Assembly (NCBI RefSeq): GCF_001644015.1
Contig: NZ_LUUI01000131.1
Coordinates: forward strand, 1-32,345
DNA from: Methylomonas lenta
GTDB taxonomy: Bacteria; Pseudomonadota; Gammaproteobacteria; Methylococcales; Methylomonadaceae
Length of the DNA stretch: 32,345 nucleotides
Reading direction: 5' to 3'
Shown here: positions 8,163 to 15,977 of the stretch, piece after piece
How the letters are laid out: every line of letters begins with the position of its first letter
Position numbering within the stretch: position 1 is the first letter of the stretch
Translations under genes and position numbers: made by a program
Notes under the pieces: model-generated
Databases searched by the model: none
Told to the model about the DNA's origin: nothing
What the model saw: the letters and a program-made list of their open reading frames with translations, nothing else

Positions 8163-8660
8163 ATGGCAAATATTCATGACAACCCCACGCGCAATGCATG
8201 GATGGCTAAAATTGCGGCTCTGAACAACGTGGCGCAAGGCCATACGTTCTTAACCGAGTTTCGTGCCAAACACATGAGTCCTTTCAAAACCGACTGGTCT
8301 TTGGAGCTGGATGCACTATGGATTGAGTGCAAAATCGAAGAAAAGCTAGCACTGTTAAAACATAATGAGTTTAAAGATGCTCAATTGTTTAACACCTGTA
8401 CTTGTGGTGCAAATGCCCAGCAAGTCGCCGATGAAGCTGTTGCCAAAATGGATGCTTGCACCGACATGTATGAAGCTGAACGGATACACATCAACTTCAG
8501 ACTGGCGTGCAAACCACCCGTCATGCCGGTCAATGTGTTTCTGGATACTGACCGCCTGTTGGGCACCAAGTTGATGGAATTACGCAACACCGACTATTAC
8601 GCGTTGCCATTAGAGGAATTGCGTAATAAACGTGGCGTAAAAGTGATTACCTTACAGTAA
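8163..8660 (+). CDS. mmoZ: sMMO hydroxylase gamma subunit
   Basis: MmoZ is the small helical gamma subunit that sits on the outside of the hydroxylase and stabilises the alpha-beta assembly. The protein has 165 aa, close to the usual 170. It has family-like N-terminal HDNPTRNAWMAKIAALN and C-terminal LRNTDYYALPLEELR segments. TAGGAG 7 nt before the ATG is a strong ribosome binding site. The stop codon is the first base-pairing region of a small hairpin (8659-8675), and a 257-nt non-coding spacer then separates it from mmoD. This contrasts with the 9-nt gaps on either side of mmoB. Confidence 0.95.
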   Translation: MANIHDNPTRNAWMAKIAALNNVAQGHTFLTEFRAKHMSPFKTDWSLELDALWIECKIEEKLALLKHNEFKDAQLFNTCTCGANAQQVADEAVAKMDACTDMYEAERIHINFRLACKPPVMPVNVFLDTDRLLGTKLMELRNTDYYALPLEELRNKRGVKVITLQ

Positions 8661-8917
8661 TCCTCCAGCAGGATTGCCGCAGCCCCGACTCTTTTTTTGT
8701 ATGCGGAGGAGGCGGGTGCGGCATGTTGTGAATCGCCACGATGGATGCGTGGCGATTCCTTTCCATCCTAAAACTGATGACATGCAAAATCAGTCTGCTG
8801 AGCGATGGGCCGGATTGTTGGCTATTCACCAGGATCTGTTAGTCAACGATGACGGCAAGGCTGCTCACTTTTTGCAAACATCTATAACAATCAACTACTT
8901 TTTATAGAAAAAGCATT
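8661..8917 (+). other. Structured intergenic spacer between mmoZ and mmoD
   Basis: No convincing gene lies here. Three potential hairpins are stacked in the first 100 nt. The first is AATCCT/AGGATT at 8659-8675. The second is TGCCGCA (8675-8681) with TGCGGCA (8717-8723), enclosing a run of seven Ts. The third is the perfect 11-bp stem at 8730-8758. The remainder (8760-8917) is AT-richer and ends just before mmoD with only a poor ribosome binding site (agaaaaagc). The spacer probably acts at the RNA level as an attenuator, processing site or stability element that changes mmoD/mmoC output relative to the hydroxylase genes. This role is inferred from structure only. Confidence 0.5.
8730..8758 (+). 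promoter_or_regulatory. Strong 11-bp hairpin within the sMMO operon
   Basis: GAATCGCCACG (8730-8740) and CGTGGCGATTC (8748-8758) are exact reverse complements around a 7-nt loop, a long GC-rich stem. The following bases (ctttcc) are not a proper T-tract. It is therefore better read as a partial attenuator, RNase-processing or 3'-end-protecting hairpin than as a full terminator. Confidence 0.55.
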
Positions 8918-9178
8918 ATGGATTTATTCTCAAATTTTAAGTCAGCGGTTACACCTGCTTTTCCGACTGATGACGATAGTCTCACCAAGTTGTACGACGT
9001 AGAACCCTACACCGCATTCAGCGAAGATCTTGAGTTTATGTGGCGATGGACTATTTACCGTGATCAAAAACTGGTGCAGGAAGGTTGCTCCTTATCCCTG
9101 GATGCTTCGCGGCGCGCGGTTGATCATGTACTGGCATTTTTCAGCGTTTCGAATAGAAGCCAAGCGCGAGGAGAATGA
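8918..9178 (+). CDS. mmoD: MmoD, sMMO copper-switch-associated protein
   Basis: MmoD (orfY) is a small protein encoded in all sMMO operons. It is not part of the purified enzyme, and it has been linked to hydroxylase assembly and to the copper-dependent switch between soluble and particulate methane monooxygenase. The 86-aa product is slightly shorter than the Bath protein (about 103 aa). It keeps the signature block YTAFSEDLEFMWRW, the segment VQEGCSLSLDASRRAVDHVL and the AFF end. The N-terminus (MDLFSNFKSAVTPAF) is the variable part. The ATG lacks a clear ribosome binding site, which together with the structured spacer upstream suggests low or controlled translation. The stop is 1 nt from the mmoC start. 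Confidence 0.9.
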   Translation: MDLFSNFKSAVTPAFPTDDDSLTKLYDVEPYTAFSEDLEFMWRWTIYRDQKLVQEGCSLSLDASRRAVDHVLAFFSVSNRSQARGE

Positions 9179-9179
9179 G

Positions 9180-10214
9180 ATGAGTGCCCATCAAATTAAA
9201 ATCATTACCCAAGAGGGCGATTCCGTTAGTTTCGACTGTTTTGAAGACGAGGACATTGTCAGCGCCGGGTTGCGCCAAGAAATATACCTGATGACTTCCT
9301 GTCGCGAAGGCGGATGTGCAACTTGTAAAGGTCTTTGCACCGACGGTGATTATGAATTGGGCAAAGTGAGTTTTCAGGCTTTACCCACCGAAGAGGAAGA
9401 AAACGGGTATGTATTACTGTGCCGCTGCTATCCGACGTCAGATATGGTTGTTGAAGTGCCATACACTTACGACCGTATTTCCTTTGTGCCAGTGGGCATG
9501 AACTTTGAGGCGGAAGTCGTCGAATTAGCCAAGGTTTCAAGCAATGCCATGAAGTTACAACTGCAAAGTCCGCCGGATGAATTACAAATTCGGTTTGATG
9601 CCGGCCAGTTCTTTGATCTGGAAATTCCTGGAACCACCACTACACGTTCTTATTCGCCAGCCAATATTTCAAATGATCGCGGCGAATTAGAGTTTTTAAT
9701 TCGTATTGTTGATAACGGCAAGTTTTCCGGCTGGCTGCAAAACCAAGCTCACATCGGCCAAAAAATTAATGTTACAGGGCCTTCCGGCATTTTTGGGCTT
9801 AAGGAAAATGGTTTCACTCCACGTTATTTTGTGGCTGGCGGTACCGGTTTGGCACCGATTTTATCCATGGTCAGACGCATGCTGGAATGGGGTGACCCGC
9901 AAACCAGTGTCATTTACTTCGGTGTGAATACCGAAGAAGAAGTGTTTTACGCCGATGAACTCAAACGGCTGGAAGCGGAAATGCCTAACCTGACAGTGCG
10001 GATTTGCGTCTGGAAAGCCAGTGAAAGCTGGGATCGCGAAAAAGGCAGTGTGGTGGACATTTTACGCCGCGATTTGCAAGGTGGCGGGGTGAGTCCTGAT
10101 TTATATCTGTGTGGACCTCCAGGTATGGTAGATGCCGTGTATGCGGTGTGTGCCGAAGCCGGCATCGCTCAAAATAAAATTTTCTTAGAGAAGTTTTTGC
10201 CCAGCGTTAGTTAG
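9180..10214 (+). CDS. mmoC: sMMO reductase (component C)
   Basis: MmoC moves electrons from NADH through FAD and a [2Fe-2S] cluster to the MmoX diiron site. The N-terminal plant-type ferredoxin domain has Cys41, Cys46, Cys49 (CREGGCATC) and Cys81. The FAD-binding motif RSYS is at 156-159. The NAD-binding part has GGTGLAPILSM (220-230) and a C-terminal CGPPGM. The protein has 344 aa, about the family length. The start at 9180 is chosen because GAGGAG lies 6 nt upstream inside the end of mmoD and the ferredoxin domain begins here. An upstream in-frame extension to 9030 merely overlaps mmoD. The TAG stop overlaps a possible GTG start of the next ORF. Confidence 0.97.
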   Translation: MSAHQIKIITQEGDSVSFDCFEDEDIVSAGLRQEIYLMTSCREGGCATCKGLCTDGDYELGKVSFQALPTEEEENGYVLLCRCYPTSDMVVEVPYTYDRISFVPVGMNFEAEVVELAKVSSNAMKLQLQSPPDELQIRFDAGQFFDLEIPGTTTTRSYSPANISNDRGELEFLIRIVDNGKFSGWLQNQAHIGQKINVTGPSGIFGLKENGFTPRYFVAGGTGLAPILSMVRRMLEWGDPQTSVIYFGVNTEEEVFYADELKRLEAEMPNLTVRICVWKASESWDREKGSVVDILRRDLQGGGVSPDLYLCGPPGMVDAVYAVCAEAGIAQNKIFLEKFLPSVS

Positions 10215-10219
10215 TGTTT

Positions 10220-10513
10220 ATGAAAGCCGAAGACCAGGAGTTTGTTGAAAGCATGGTCATTCAACTAGACGAGAGTATTCGCCGTCTGGTGGATGAAGAG
10301 CGGCGCTTGAAGCTCAAGCTCGGCGAAGATCGTGTCGCCGAGTTAAGCGAATACTGGCACAAACAAATGCCAGAATCGGAAGAGGAGACTTTCAAACGCT
10401 CAATGGACCATGCCGATAGAAAGCTGACCTGGATCTGGTTACGGCTGGAACGACTGCATCAAACGCGGGCCAATGCCGGACACGTACTGATGAAACAAAA
10501 ATCTATCGATTAA
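10220..10513 (+). CDS. Small charged helical protein in the sMMO operon, function unknown
   Basis: I do not recognise this protein of 97 aa from the ATG (99 aa from a GTG at 10214 that overlaps the mmoC stop). It is highly charged. The first half is acidic and amphipathic (VESMVIQLDESIRRLVDEER then RLKLKLGEDR), and the second half is basic and Trp-containing (DRKLTWIWLRLERLHQTR). No Cys, signal peptide or membrane segment is present. The pattern suggests an all-helical, possibly coiled-coil, cytosolic adaptor. It is translationally coupled or directly adjacent to mmoC and lies before mmoG, so it is likely expressed with the sMMO genes. A role in assembly or regulation is only suggested by position. 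Confidence 0.7.
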   Translation: MKAEDQEFVESMVIQLDESIRRLVDEERRLKLKLGEDRVAELSEYWHKQMPESEEETFKRSMDHADRKLTWIWLRLERLHQTRANAGHVLMKQKSID

Positions 10514-10609
10514 CCACGGTTATTAACAACGTTTTCGAATTGGCAATACCAAGGATGTAGGCCACTCGACAGGCACTTAATGACAATCACCCATGCATAC
10601 AGGAATACC

Positions 10610-12292
10610 ATGTCAAAACAAGTTATTTATAATCCGGAAGCTCGTCAGCGTTTGCTGCAAGGCATTAACGCGGTGGCTAGAGCAGCCAGTGTCACACTGG
10701 GTAGCGCCGGTCCTGCGGTAATGATTCAACATCGTACCGCTGGCATCATGCCTATCTTCACCCGTGACGGCGTGACCGTTGCCAATGCCATTGTGATGGA
10801 AGATCGCATTGCCGACTTGGGGGCTCGTATGTTGCGCGATGTGGCCGGCTCGGTCTCTCGTGAGGTGGGTGATGGCACCACCACGGCGATTGTGCTGGCG
10901 CAGAGTCTGGCCTCCGAGGCTTTAAAAAGCGTTGCAGCAGGCTTTCATCCTCTGCAGTTACAGAAAGGTATGGAACTGGCTTTAACGCTAGTTGAGCAGC
11001 ACTTGCAAAAAACGGCTGTGACCGGTGTTACGGAAGATTGGCTGGAAAAGATTGCTTTGGTTGCCAGCAAAGGTGAAGCCGGTGTCGGAAAGCTGCTATC
11101 GCAGGCATTATCCGAACTAGGTGACGATGGCAGCTTGAGCTTCCAGCTGGGTAATGGTCGTGATGATCAATTAGAGGTTGTGGAAGGCATACATTATGAG
11201 CAGGGTTTTTTATCGCCCTATTTCATCACCGATAAAACCCGTGCCGAAGCAGTTTTGGAGCGACCCTACATTTTGTTATACGATCGGGAAATCAGCGATT
11301 TTATCGATTTGGTACCCATTCTGGAAGAAGTGGCTGCAGAAGGCCGTCCGCTGTTGTTGATTGCCGAAAGCGTTTCAGAAAAGGCATTGGCTGGCTTATT
11401 GCTGAATCATGTTCGCGGTGTTTTCAAGGTTGTTGCCGTCAAACCGCCCGGTTTCGGTGACGGTCGCATCAATCGTTTAAGTGACTTGGCAGTATTAACT
11501 GGTGGTACGGCTATTTTGGAGGCACATGCTCTTAGGCTGGAACAGGTTAAACTGACTCAGCTGGGGCAGGCGCAACGGGCGGTTATTATAGAGGGTAGCA
11601 CGACTATTATTGGTGCGGCGGGTGCCCGTGAGCCGGTAGTTGAGCGTATCGAGGCTTTACGCCGAACGCTTGCCGTCGTGCGTGCCCGCAAACCCGGTGA
11701 AGGCTCAGCCAGCGGTAATTTACATGAGGCTGAGGAATTGGAAGAACGTATCTGCGTACTATCCGGAAAGACCGGTACGTTTAGTGTCGGCGGTATTACA
11801 GACGTAGAAATCAAAGAACGCCTGGTGCGAATCGAAAATGCCTATCTGTCTGCCAAAGCAGCCATGGAAGAAGGTGTACTGCCAGGCGGTGGCGTAGGTC
11901 TATTTCGAAGTCAGGTCATATTGAACGAAATCATCGCCGAAAATGCCGAGCAACAGCAGGGTATCGCCATCATCAAAAATGCGCTGGGTGCACCGATGCG
12001 GCAATTATTGGTTAATTGTGACTTGAACAGCGAAGAAGTCATGATGCGTTTATGCGCCCAGGCAGATCCGCAATTTGCCTTTGATATGCAACATCAGTGT
12101 TATGGGCATTTTCTGGATATTGGCATCATCGATTCCGTAAAAGTGGTGCGCATGGCATTACGCAAAGCAGTGAGTGTAGTGGGCACATTAATCAGCAGTG
12201 ATACAGTGATCATGAATGTGCCTGACTTATCCATTATGGACGGTTACTCGCCGGAATGGGCCGCCGCTACCCGTGAAGATCCTCGCCTTTGA
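10610..12292 (+). CDS. mmoG: GroEL-like chaperonin MmoG
   Basis: MmoG is a divergent GroEL homologue tied to sMMO clusters and needed for sMMO expression, probably by folding MmoR or the hydroxylase. The 560-aa protein aligns with GroEL throughout: KQVIYNPEARQRLLQGIN at the start, RDGVTVA (Asp52 equivalent at 53), GDGTTTA (Asp87 equivalent at 88), FLSPYFI in the apical domain and AAMEEGVLPGGGVG near the end. Two features are odd. The catalytic Asp398 of GroEL is Asn at 410 (RIENA; codon AAT at 11837-11839), and the C-terminal GGM tail is missing, the protein ending in EDPRL. The start at 10610 has AGGA 5 nt upstream and matches GroEL N-termini. An in-frame ATG at 10580 would add 10 unlikely residues. 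A strong terminator follows. Confidence 0.93.
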   Translation: MSKQVIYNPEARQRLLQGINAVARAASVTLGSAGPAVMIQHRTAGIMPIFTRDGVTVANAIVMEDRIADLGARMLRDVAGSVSREVGDGTTTAIVLAQSLASEALKSVAAGFHPLQLQKGMELALTLVEQHLQKTAVTGVTEDWLEKIALVASKGEAGVGKLLSQALSELGDDGSLSFQLGNGRDDQLEVVEGIHYEQGFLSPYFITDKTRAEAVLERPYILLYDREISDFIDLVPILEEVAAEGRPLLLIAESVSEKALAGLLLNHVRGVFKVVAVKPPGFGDGRINRLSDLAVLTGGTAILEAHALRLEQVKLTQLGQAQRAVIIEGSTTIIGAAGAREPVVERIEALRRTLAVVRARKPGEGSASGNLHEAEELEERICVLSGKTGTFSVGGITDVEIKERLVRIENAYLSAKAAMEEGVLPGGGVGLFRSQVILNEIIAENAEQQQGIAIIKNALGAPMRQLLVNCDLNSEEVMMRLCAQADPQFAFDMQHQCYGHFLDIGIIDSVKVVRMALRKAVSVVGTLISSDTVIMNVPDLSIMDGYSPEWAAATREDPRL

Positions 12293-12420
12293 TGGAAACC
12301 CTGATAGGGCGGACAAACTCCCTACAGATTAGGAGAAAACCAGTTTAAGCCTGTCTATATACCTCTACCCTCCTAGCCCTGGTTGCTCTCGCTCCAGAGT
12401 TCCTTTCCTTAATATGGGGC

Positions 12421-12459
12421 AAGGCAATGTGACGTTATGTCACATTGCCTATTTTTTTG
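12421..12459 (+). terminator. Rho-independent terminator of the sMMO operon after mmoG
   Basis: AGGCAATGTGAC (12422-12433) and GTCACATTGCCT (12439-12450) form a perfect 12-bp stem with a 5-nt loop. Seven Ts follow (12452-12458). It lies 130 nt after the mmoG stop and separates mmoXYBZDC-orf-mmoG from mmoR. The preceding 12293-12420 stretch shows no gene. Confidence 0.9.
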
Positions 12460-12511
12460 ATTTTGCTATTTTGAATAGGCTAAACAGATCTAAATGACTG
12501 TTTTTAAATAT

Positions 12512-12526
12512 GTTTCGTACCGAAAC
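12512..12526. promoter_or_regulatory. Inverted repeat in the mmoR leader, possible operator
   Basis: GTTTCG and CGAAAC form a 6-bp perfect dyad around TAC, 30 bp before the mmoR start. It lies in the only promoter-bearing gap for mmoR (12460-12556). It could be an operator for autoregulation or an early RNA hairpin. No convincing sigma-70 -35/-10 pair was found nearby. Confidence 0.3.
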
Positions 12527-12556
12527 TGTTTTAGTGAATCAAAATCGAGAGAATAA

Positions 12557-14350
12557 ATGGATATTACTCTATGCCTACCCAATAAGGTTAAAGTTGTTCA
12601 AGAAGCTTTTTTCTACAAACGCACACTTGAATTTGAGATAGATCGTCCGGTACAAGCCTGGCAGTGGATGAATCAAAGCCGATCCGTACCCAATCATGTA
12701 GACTGGGTCAGGCCTGAGGTTACGGAAGCCTGGCGACGCTGCCTGGAAGATTATCAGTTACCACTGGGCAATTTCGCCAATTGGGACAAGCTACACATAG
12801 ACCAAAACCCACCAACATATAACAACGACCAGCGAGCGCATGACATCTCGCAATTGCTAATTCATCTCAGCCACCAGTTTCACGTATTTTTGCAGGAAGC
12901 CGGTGTAATGTTGGTGCTAACAGACGCAGAGGGGGTTTTGTTACAGGTGCTAGGCGAAAACGCGTTTACCGGCTCTATTTTGCCCAATCTATATGAAAAA
13001 AACAGCCATTGGGGTGAGCGAGTACTAGGTAATAATGGTATTGGTAGTGCGGTACATCTTAAGCAACCGATGGCATTTCAGGGCATGGAGCATTTTTTGA
13101 GTGCGCTACACCCCTTTAGCACCGTCGGTTACCCATTGCTGGATGACCATGGCGAACTGTTGGCAGTGATTGGTTTGATTAGTGATAGGCAGGAAAGCAT
13201 GAATTCGCTCTTCGCCTTACTCCACCTGCTTTGCGTGTTGCTCAATACAAATTTGCCGCTGGCGCAAAATCCTCTGGCCCAGGCTAGGGTGCTGGAAAAG
13301 ATACCGTTCAAACTGGCAAAAAAACCGCCGCTTGCCGATGAATCGGCGATATCAGGGGAGTTGGCGGCTTTAGTCGACAAAGCAGTCAAGCTGCAAACAC
13401 ATAAAATTCCGATTCTAATTACCGGTGAATCAGGTGTAGGTAAGGATCATTTTGTCAATTTGCTGAAAAATGCCGGTCCGCGCCGGCAGCAAGCCCTGAT
13501 CGCCATCAATTGCGCATCGATTCCCCACGACCTTATTGAAAGTGAGCTATTCGGCTATGAAAGTGGCAGCTTCACTGGCGCCCGTAACGGTGGCAAACCG
13601 GGCAAATTCCTGTTGGCTGACAAAGGCATTCTATTTCTGGATGAAATTGGTGATATGAGTCTGGATTTACAAACAACGCTACTCCGGGTATTGGAAACAT
13701 CGGAATTTACCCCTATCGGTGGTAGCAAGCCAATTCAGGTTGATGTGCAGATAGTCGCCGCTACCAACGTACCACTACAAGAGTCCGTGGAAGCTGGCCG
13801 TTTTCGCCGTGATCTTTATTACCGTCTCAACGGGGCACAAATCCATCTGCCGGCATTGCGCGAACGCGATGACAAACTGGCGATAATCCACCACATTCTG
13901 CAACGAGAGCTCGCCAATCTGCCGAACCCGCAATCAATCAGTATTTGCCCCAGTGTGATGGCCATCATTGAGCAACACCCTTGGCCTGGCAACATTCGGC
14001 AATTAATCAATGTACTGCGTGCGACACTCTATACTGCCGGTGCAGAGTTCATCACTCAACAGGACTTACCGCTGGATTTTGTCGAAGAACTCAACAAAAC
14101 CATGTTGGCAAACCCCTCTGGCAGCCAGACGTATAAGCTGCCCAATTCTGTCGGTTCAGCCTTACAAGATGGAAATATGACACTGAAAGATTGGGAACTG
14201 TACGGTATACATGCCACACTGCGAGAATGTGCCGGTAATATTTCGTTAGCGGCTAAAATATTGGGCATTACTCGTACCACATTGTACAAAAAGATAGATC
14301 GTTTCGGGTTGGATAAAATCGATTGGCGCGAACATTCAAGTATCAGTTAA
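12557..14350 (+). CDS. mmoR: Sigma-54-dependent transcriptional activator MmoR
   Basis: MmoR is the enhancer-binding protein that activates the sigma-54 promoter of mmoX. It has 597 aa. Residues of about 95-235 form a GAF-like sensor resembling AcoR (LTDAEGVLLQVLG, ERVLGNNGIGSAV). The AAA+ domain follows, with Walker A GESGVGKD (290-297), the sigma-54 contact loop GSFTGA (337-342, canonical GAFTGA), Walker B GILFLDE (357-363) and the arginine-finger region FRRDLYYRLNG. The C-terminal Fis-type helix-turn-helix is GNISLAAKILGITRTTLYKK. No receiver domain is present, so it probably senses a small molecule or protein partner rather than phosphorylation. It lies after the mmoG terminator with its own 97-nt leader. 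mmoQ and mmoS are absent from this cluster. Confidence 0.92.
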   Translation: MDITLCLPNKVKVVQEAFFYKRTLEFEIDRPVQAWQWMNQSRSVPNHVDWVRPEVTEAWRRCLEDYQLPLGNFANWDKLHIDQNPPTYNNDQRAHDISQLLIHLSHQFHVFLQEAGVMLVLTDAEGVLLQVLGENAFTGSILPNLYEKNSHWGERVLGNNGIGSAVHLKQPMAFQGMEHFLSALHPFSTVGYPLLDDHGELLAVIGLISDRQESMNSLFALLHLLCVLLNTNLPLAQNPLAQARVLEKIPFKLAKKPPLADESAISGELAALVDKAVKLQTHKIPILITGESGVGKDHFVNLLKNAGPRRQQALIAINCASIPHDLIESELFGYESGSFTGARNGGKPGKFLLADKGILFLDEIGDMSLDLQTTLLRVLETSEFTPIGGSKPIQVDVQIVAATNVPLQESVEAGRFRRDLYYRLNGAQIHLPALRERDDKLAIIHHILQRELANLPNPQSISICPSVMAIIEQHPWPGNIRQLINVLRATLYTAGAEFITQQDLPLDFVEELNKTMLANPSGSQTYKLPNSVGSALQDGNMTLKDWELYGIHATLRECAGNISLAAKILGITRTTLYKKIDRFGLDKIDWREHSSIS

Positions 14351-14492
14351 GTTAAATCGGCTTTGAGCAATAGTCGAAAAAGGCTTGGTCGGTGTTTTAT
14401 ACAGCTTGTTGGTCGCTGCTTGGCGCTTTGTGAGTTACAATCTTCGGTCGTATCGCAACGGTCGAATCCAGACCCTATCCAGAGCAACAGCA

Positions 14493-15977
14493 ATGACACC
14501 CGCGCAATTTAAAGAATACGCCCAGCAGGGCTACAACCGCATCCCCGTCTGCCGCGAAGTGCTGGCCGACCTGGATACCCCGCTCAGCGCTTATCTGAAA
14601 TTAGCAGATGGTGCTTATTCTTATTTATTCGAATCGGTCCACGGTGGCGAACAGTGGGGGCGTTATTCCATCATCGGTTTGCCCTGTAAAATCCGAGTCA
14701 AAATCAGTGGCCTCCAGATCACTATCGAAAACGATGAGGCAGCCACAGAAAGTTTTGAACATCCGAAACCGCTGGAATGGATAGAAGCGTTTCGCCAGCA
14801 ATACCAAGTGCCTGATATAGAAGGCTTGCCGCGTTTTAATGGTGGTTTGGTGGGTTATTTCGGTTACGAAACCATAGGCTATATCGAGCCGCGTTTACAA
14901 TCCAAAGCCAAGCCAGACCCTATCGGCACGCCGGATATTTTATTGATGGTATCGGAAGACTTGCTGGTGTTTGACAATCTGTCCGGCAAAATGTTGTTAC
15001 TGACCCATGCCGACCCTAGCCAGGCCAATGCGCTAGAAAATGCCCAAGCCCGTTTGGCCGAATTGGTTAATCAGCTGCATTCTTTAAAAGCCCGTCCGCA
15101 ACCGCACGTCAGTTCTAAGCAGGTTAAGGAATCGGATTTTATTTCCGGCTTTACCCAGCAGGGTTTTGAAGACGCGGTAGTAAAAGCTAAACAATACATA
15201 ACTGATGGCGATGTCATGCAGGTGGTGTTGTCGCAACGGATGTCGATTCCATTTAACGCCTCAGCGCTGGATTTATACCGGGCACTGCGTTGCTTGAATC
15301 CGTCGCCCTATATGTATTACCTGAATCTGCATGACTTTCATATCGTTGGTTCTTCGCCGGAGATTTTAGTCCGCCTGGAAGACGACGAAATTACTGTCAG
15401 ACCCATCGCTGGCACCCGCCCACGTGGCGCCAATCACGAGCAGGATCTGGCTTTGGAGCAAGAGTTGCTGGCTGATCCCAAGGAAATCGCCGAGCACTTG
15501 ATGTTGATCGATCTGGGCCGTAATGATGCCGGTCGGGTGGCGAAAATCGGCAGCGTCAAATTAACCGACAAGATGATTATCGAGCGTTATTCGCATGTCA
15601 TGCATATCGTCTCCAATGTCACCGGCGAGTTACAAGACGGCAAAAATGCCTTCGACGTGCTGGCTGCAACCTTCCCGGCCGGCACCGTCAGCGGCGCACC
15701 GAAGATTCGCGCCATGGAAATTATCGACGAACTGGAGCCGGTCAAACGCGGTATTTATTCCGGTGCGGTGGGTTATATTTCCTGGTCCGGCAATCTGGAT
15801 ACGGCAATTGCCATTCGCACCGCGGTGATTAAAGATCAAACCCTGCACATTCAGGCCGGGGCCGGCATCGTCTACGATTCCGTGCCGCGCAACGAATGGG
15901 ATGAAACTATGAATAAAGGCCGGGCGGTGTTCCGCGCCGTCAGCATGGCCGAAGCCGGCCTCGGAGGAAAAGCATGA
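14493..15977 (+). CDS. trpE: Anthranilate synthase component I
   Basis: TrpE converts chorismate to anthranilate with ammonia delivered by TrpG, the first committed step of tryptophan synthesis. The start at 14493 ([13 protein letters not shown]) is chosen because it matches proteobacterial TrpE N-termini, giving 494 aa. The same frame continues upstream to 14385 with non-homologous sequence. The feedback-site signature [15 protein letters not shown] is present. Catalytic motifs are [41 protein letters not shown] and [12 protein letters not shown]. The ribosome binding site is weak. The stop overlaps the trpG start by 4 nt (ATGA), so the two subunits are translationally coupled. The 142-nt gap after mmoR has a TACAAT -10-like hexamer (14436-14441) without a good -35. 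Confidence 0.95.
   Translation: MTPAQFKEYAQQGYNRIPVCREVLADLDTPLSAYLKLADGAYSYLFESVHGGEQWGRYSIIGLPCKIRVKISGLQITIENDEAATESFEHPKPLEWIEAFRQQYQVPDIEGLPRFNGGLVGYFGYETIGYIEPRLQSKAKPDPIGTPDILLMVSEDLLVFDNLSGKMLLLTHADPSQANALENAQARLAELVNQLHSLKARPQPHVSSKQVKESDFISGFTQQGFEDAVVKAKQYITDGDVMQVVLSQRMSIPFNASALDLYRALRCLNPSPYMYYLNLHDFHIVGSSPEILVRLEDDEITVRPIAGTRPRGANHEQDLALEQELLADPKEIAEHLMLIDLGRNDAGRVAKIGSVKLTDKMIIERYSHVMHIVSNVTGELQDGKNAFDVLAATFPAGTVSGAPKIRAMEIIDELEPVKRGIYSGAVGYISWSGNLDTAIAIRTAVIKDQTLHIQAGAGIVYDSVPRNEWDETMNKGRAVFRAVSMAEAGLGGKA

Noticed and set aside
8674-8907. 77-aa ORF between mmoZ and mmoD
   Set aside because: TTG start without a ribosome binding site, an Arg-rich implausible protein, and it runs through perfect hairpins.
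9030-9179. 50-residue N-terminal extension of MmoC
   Set aside because: It overlaps mmoD in another frame; the start at 9180 has GAGGAG and begins the ferredoxin domain.
10535-10560. Second sigma-54 promoter (TTGGCAATACC...) before mmoG
   Set aside because: The GG is not followed by GC after 10 bp.
12298-12312. CCCT-gat-AGGG hairpin after mmoG
   Set aside because: Too short and without a T-run; the real terminator is at 12421-12459.
14385-14492. Longer TrpE start
   Set aside because: The extra 36 residues do not look like TrpE; homologous sequence begins at MTPAQF.
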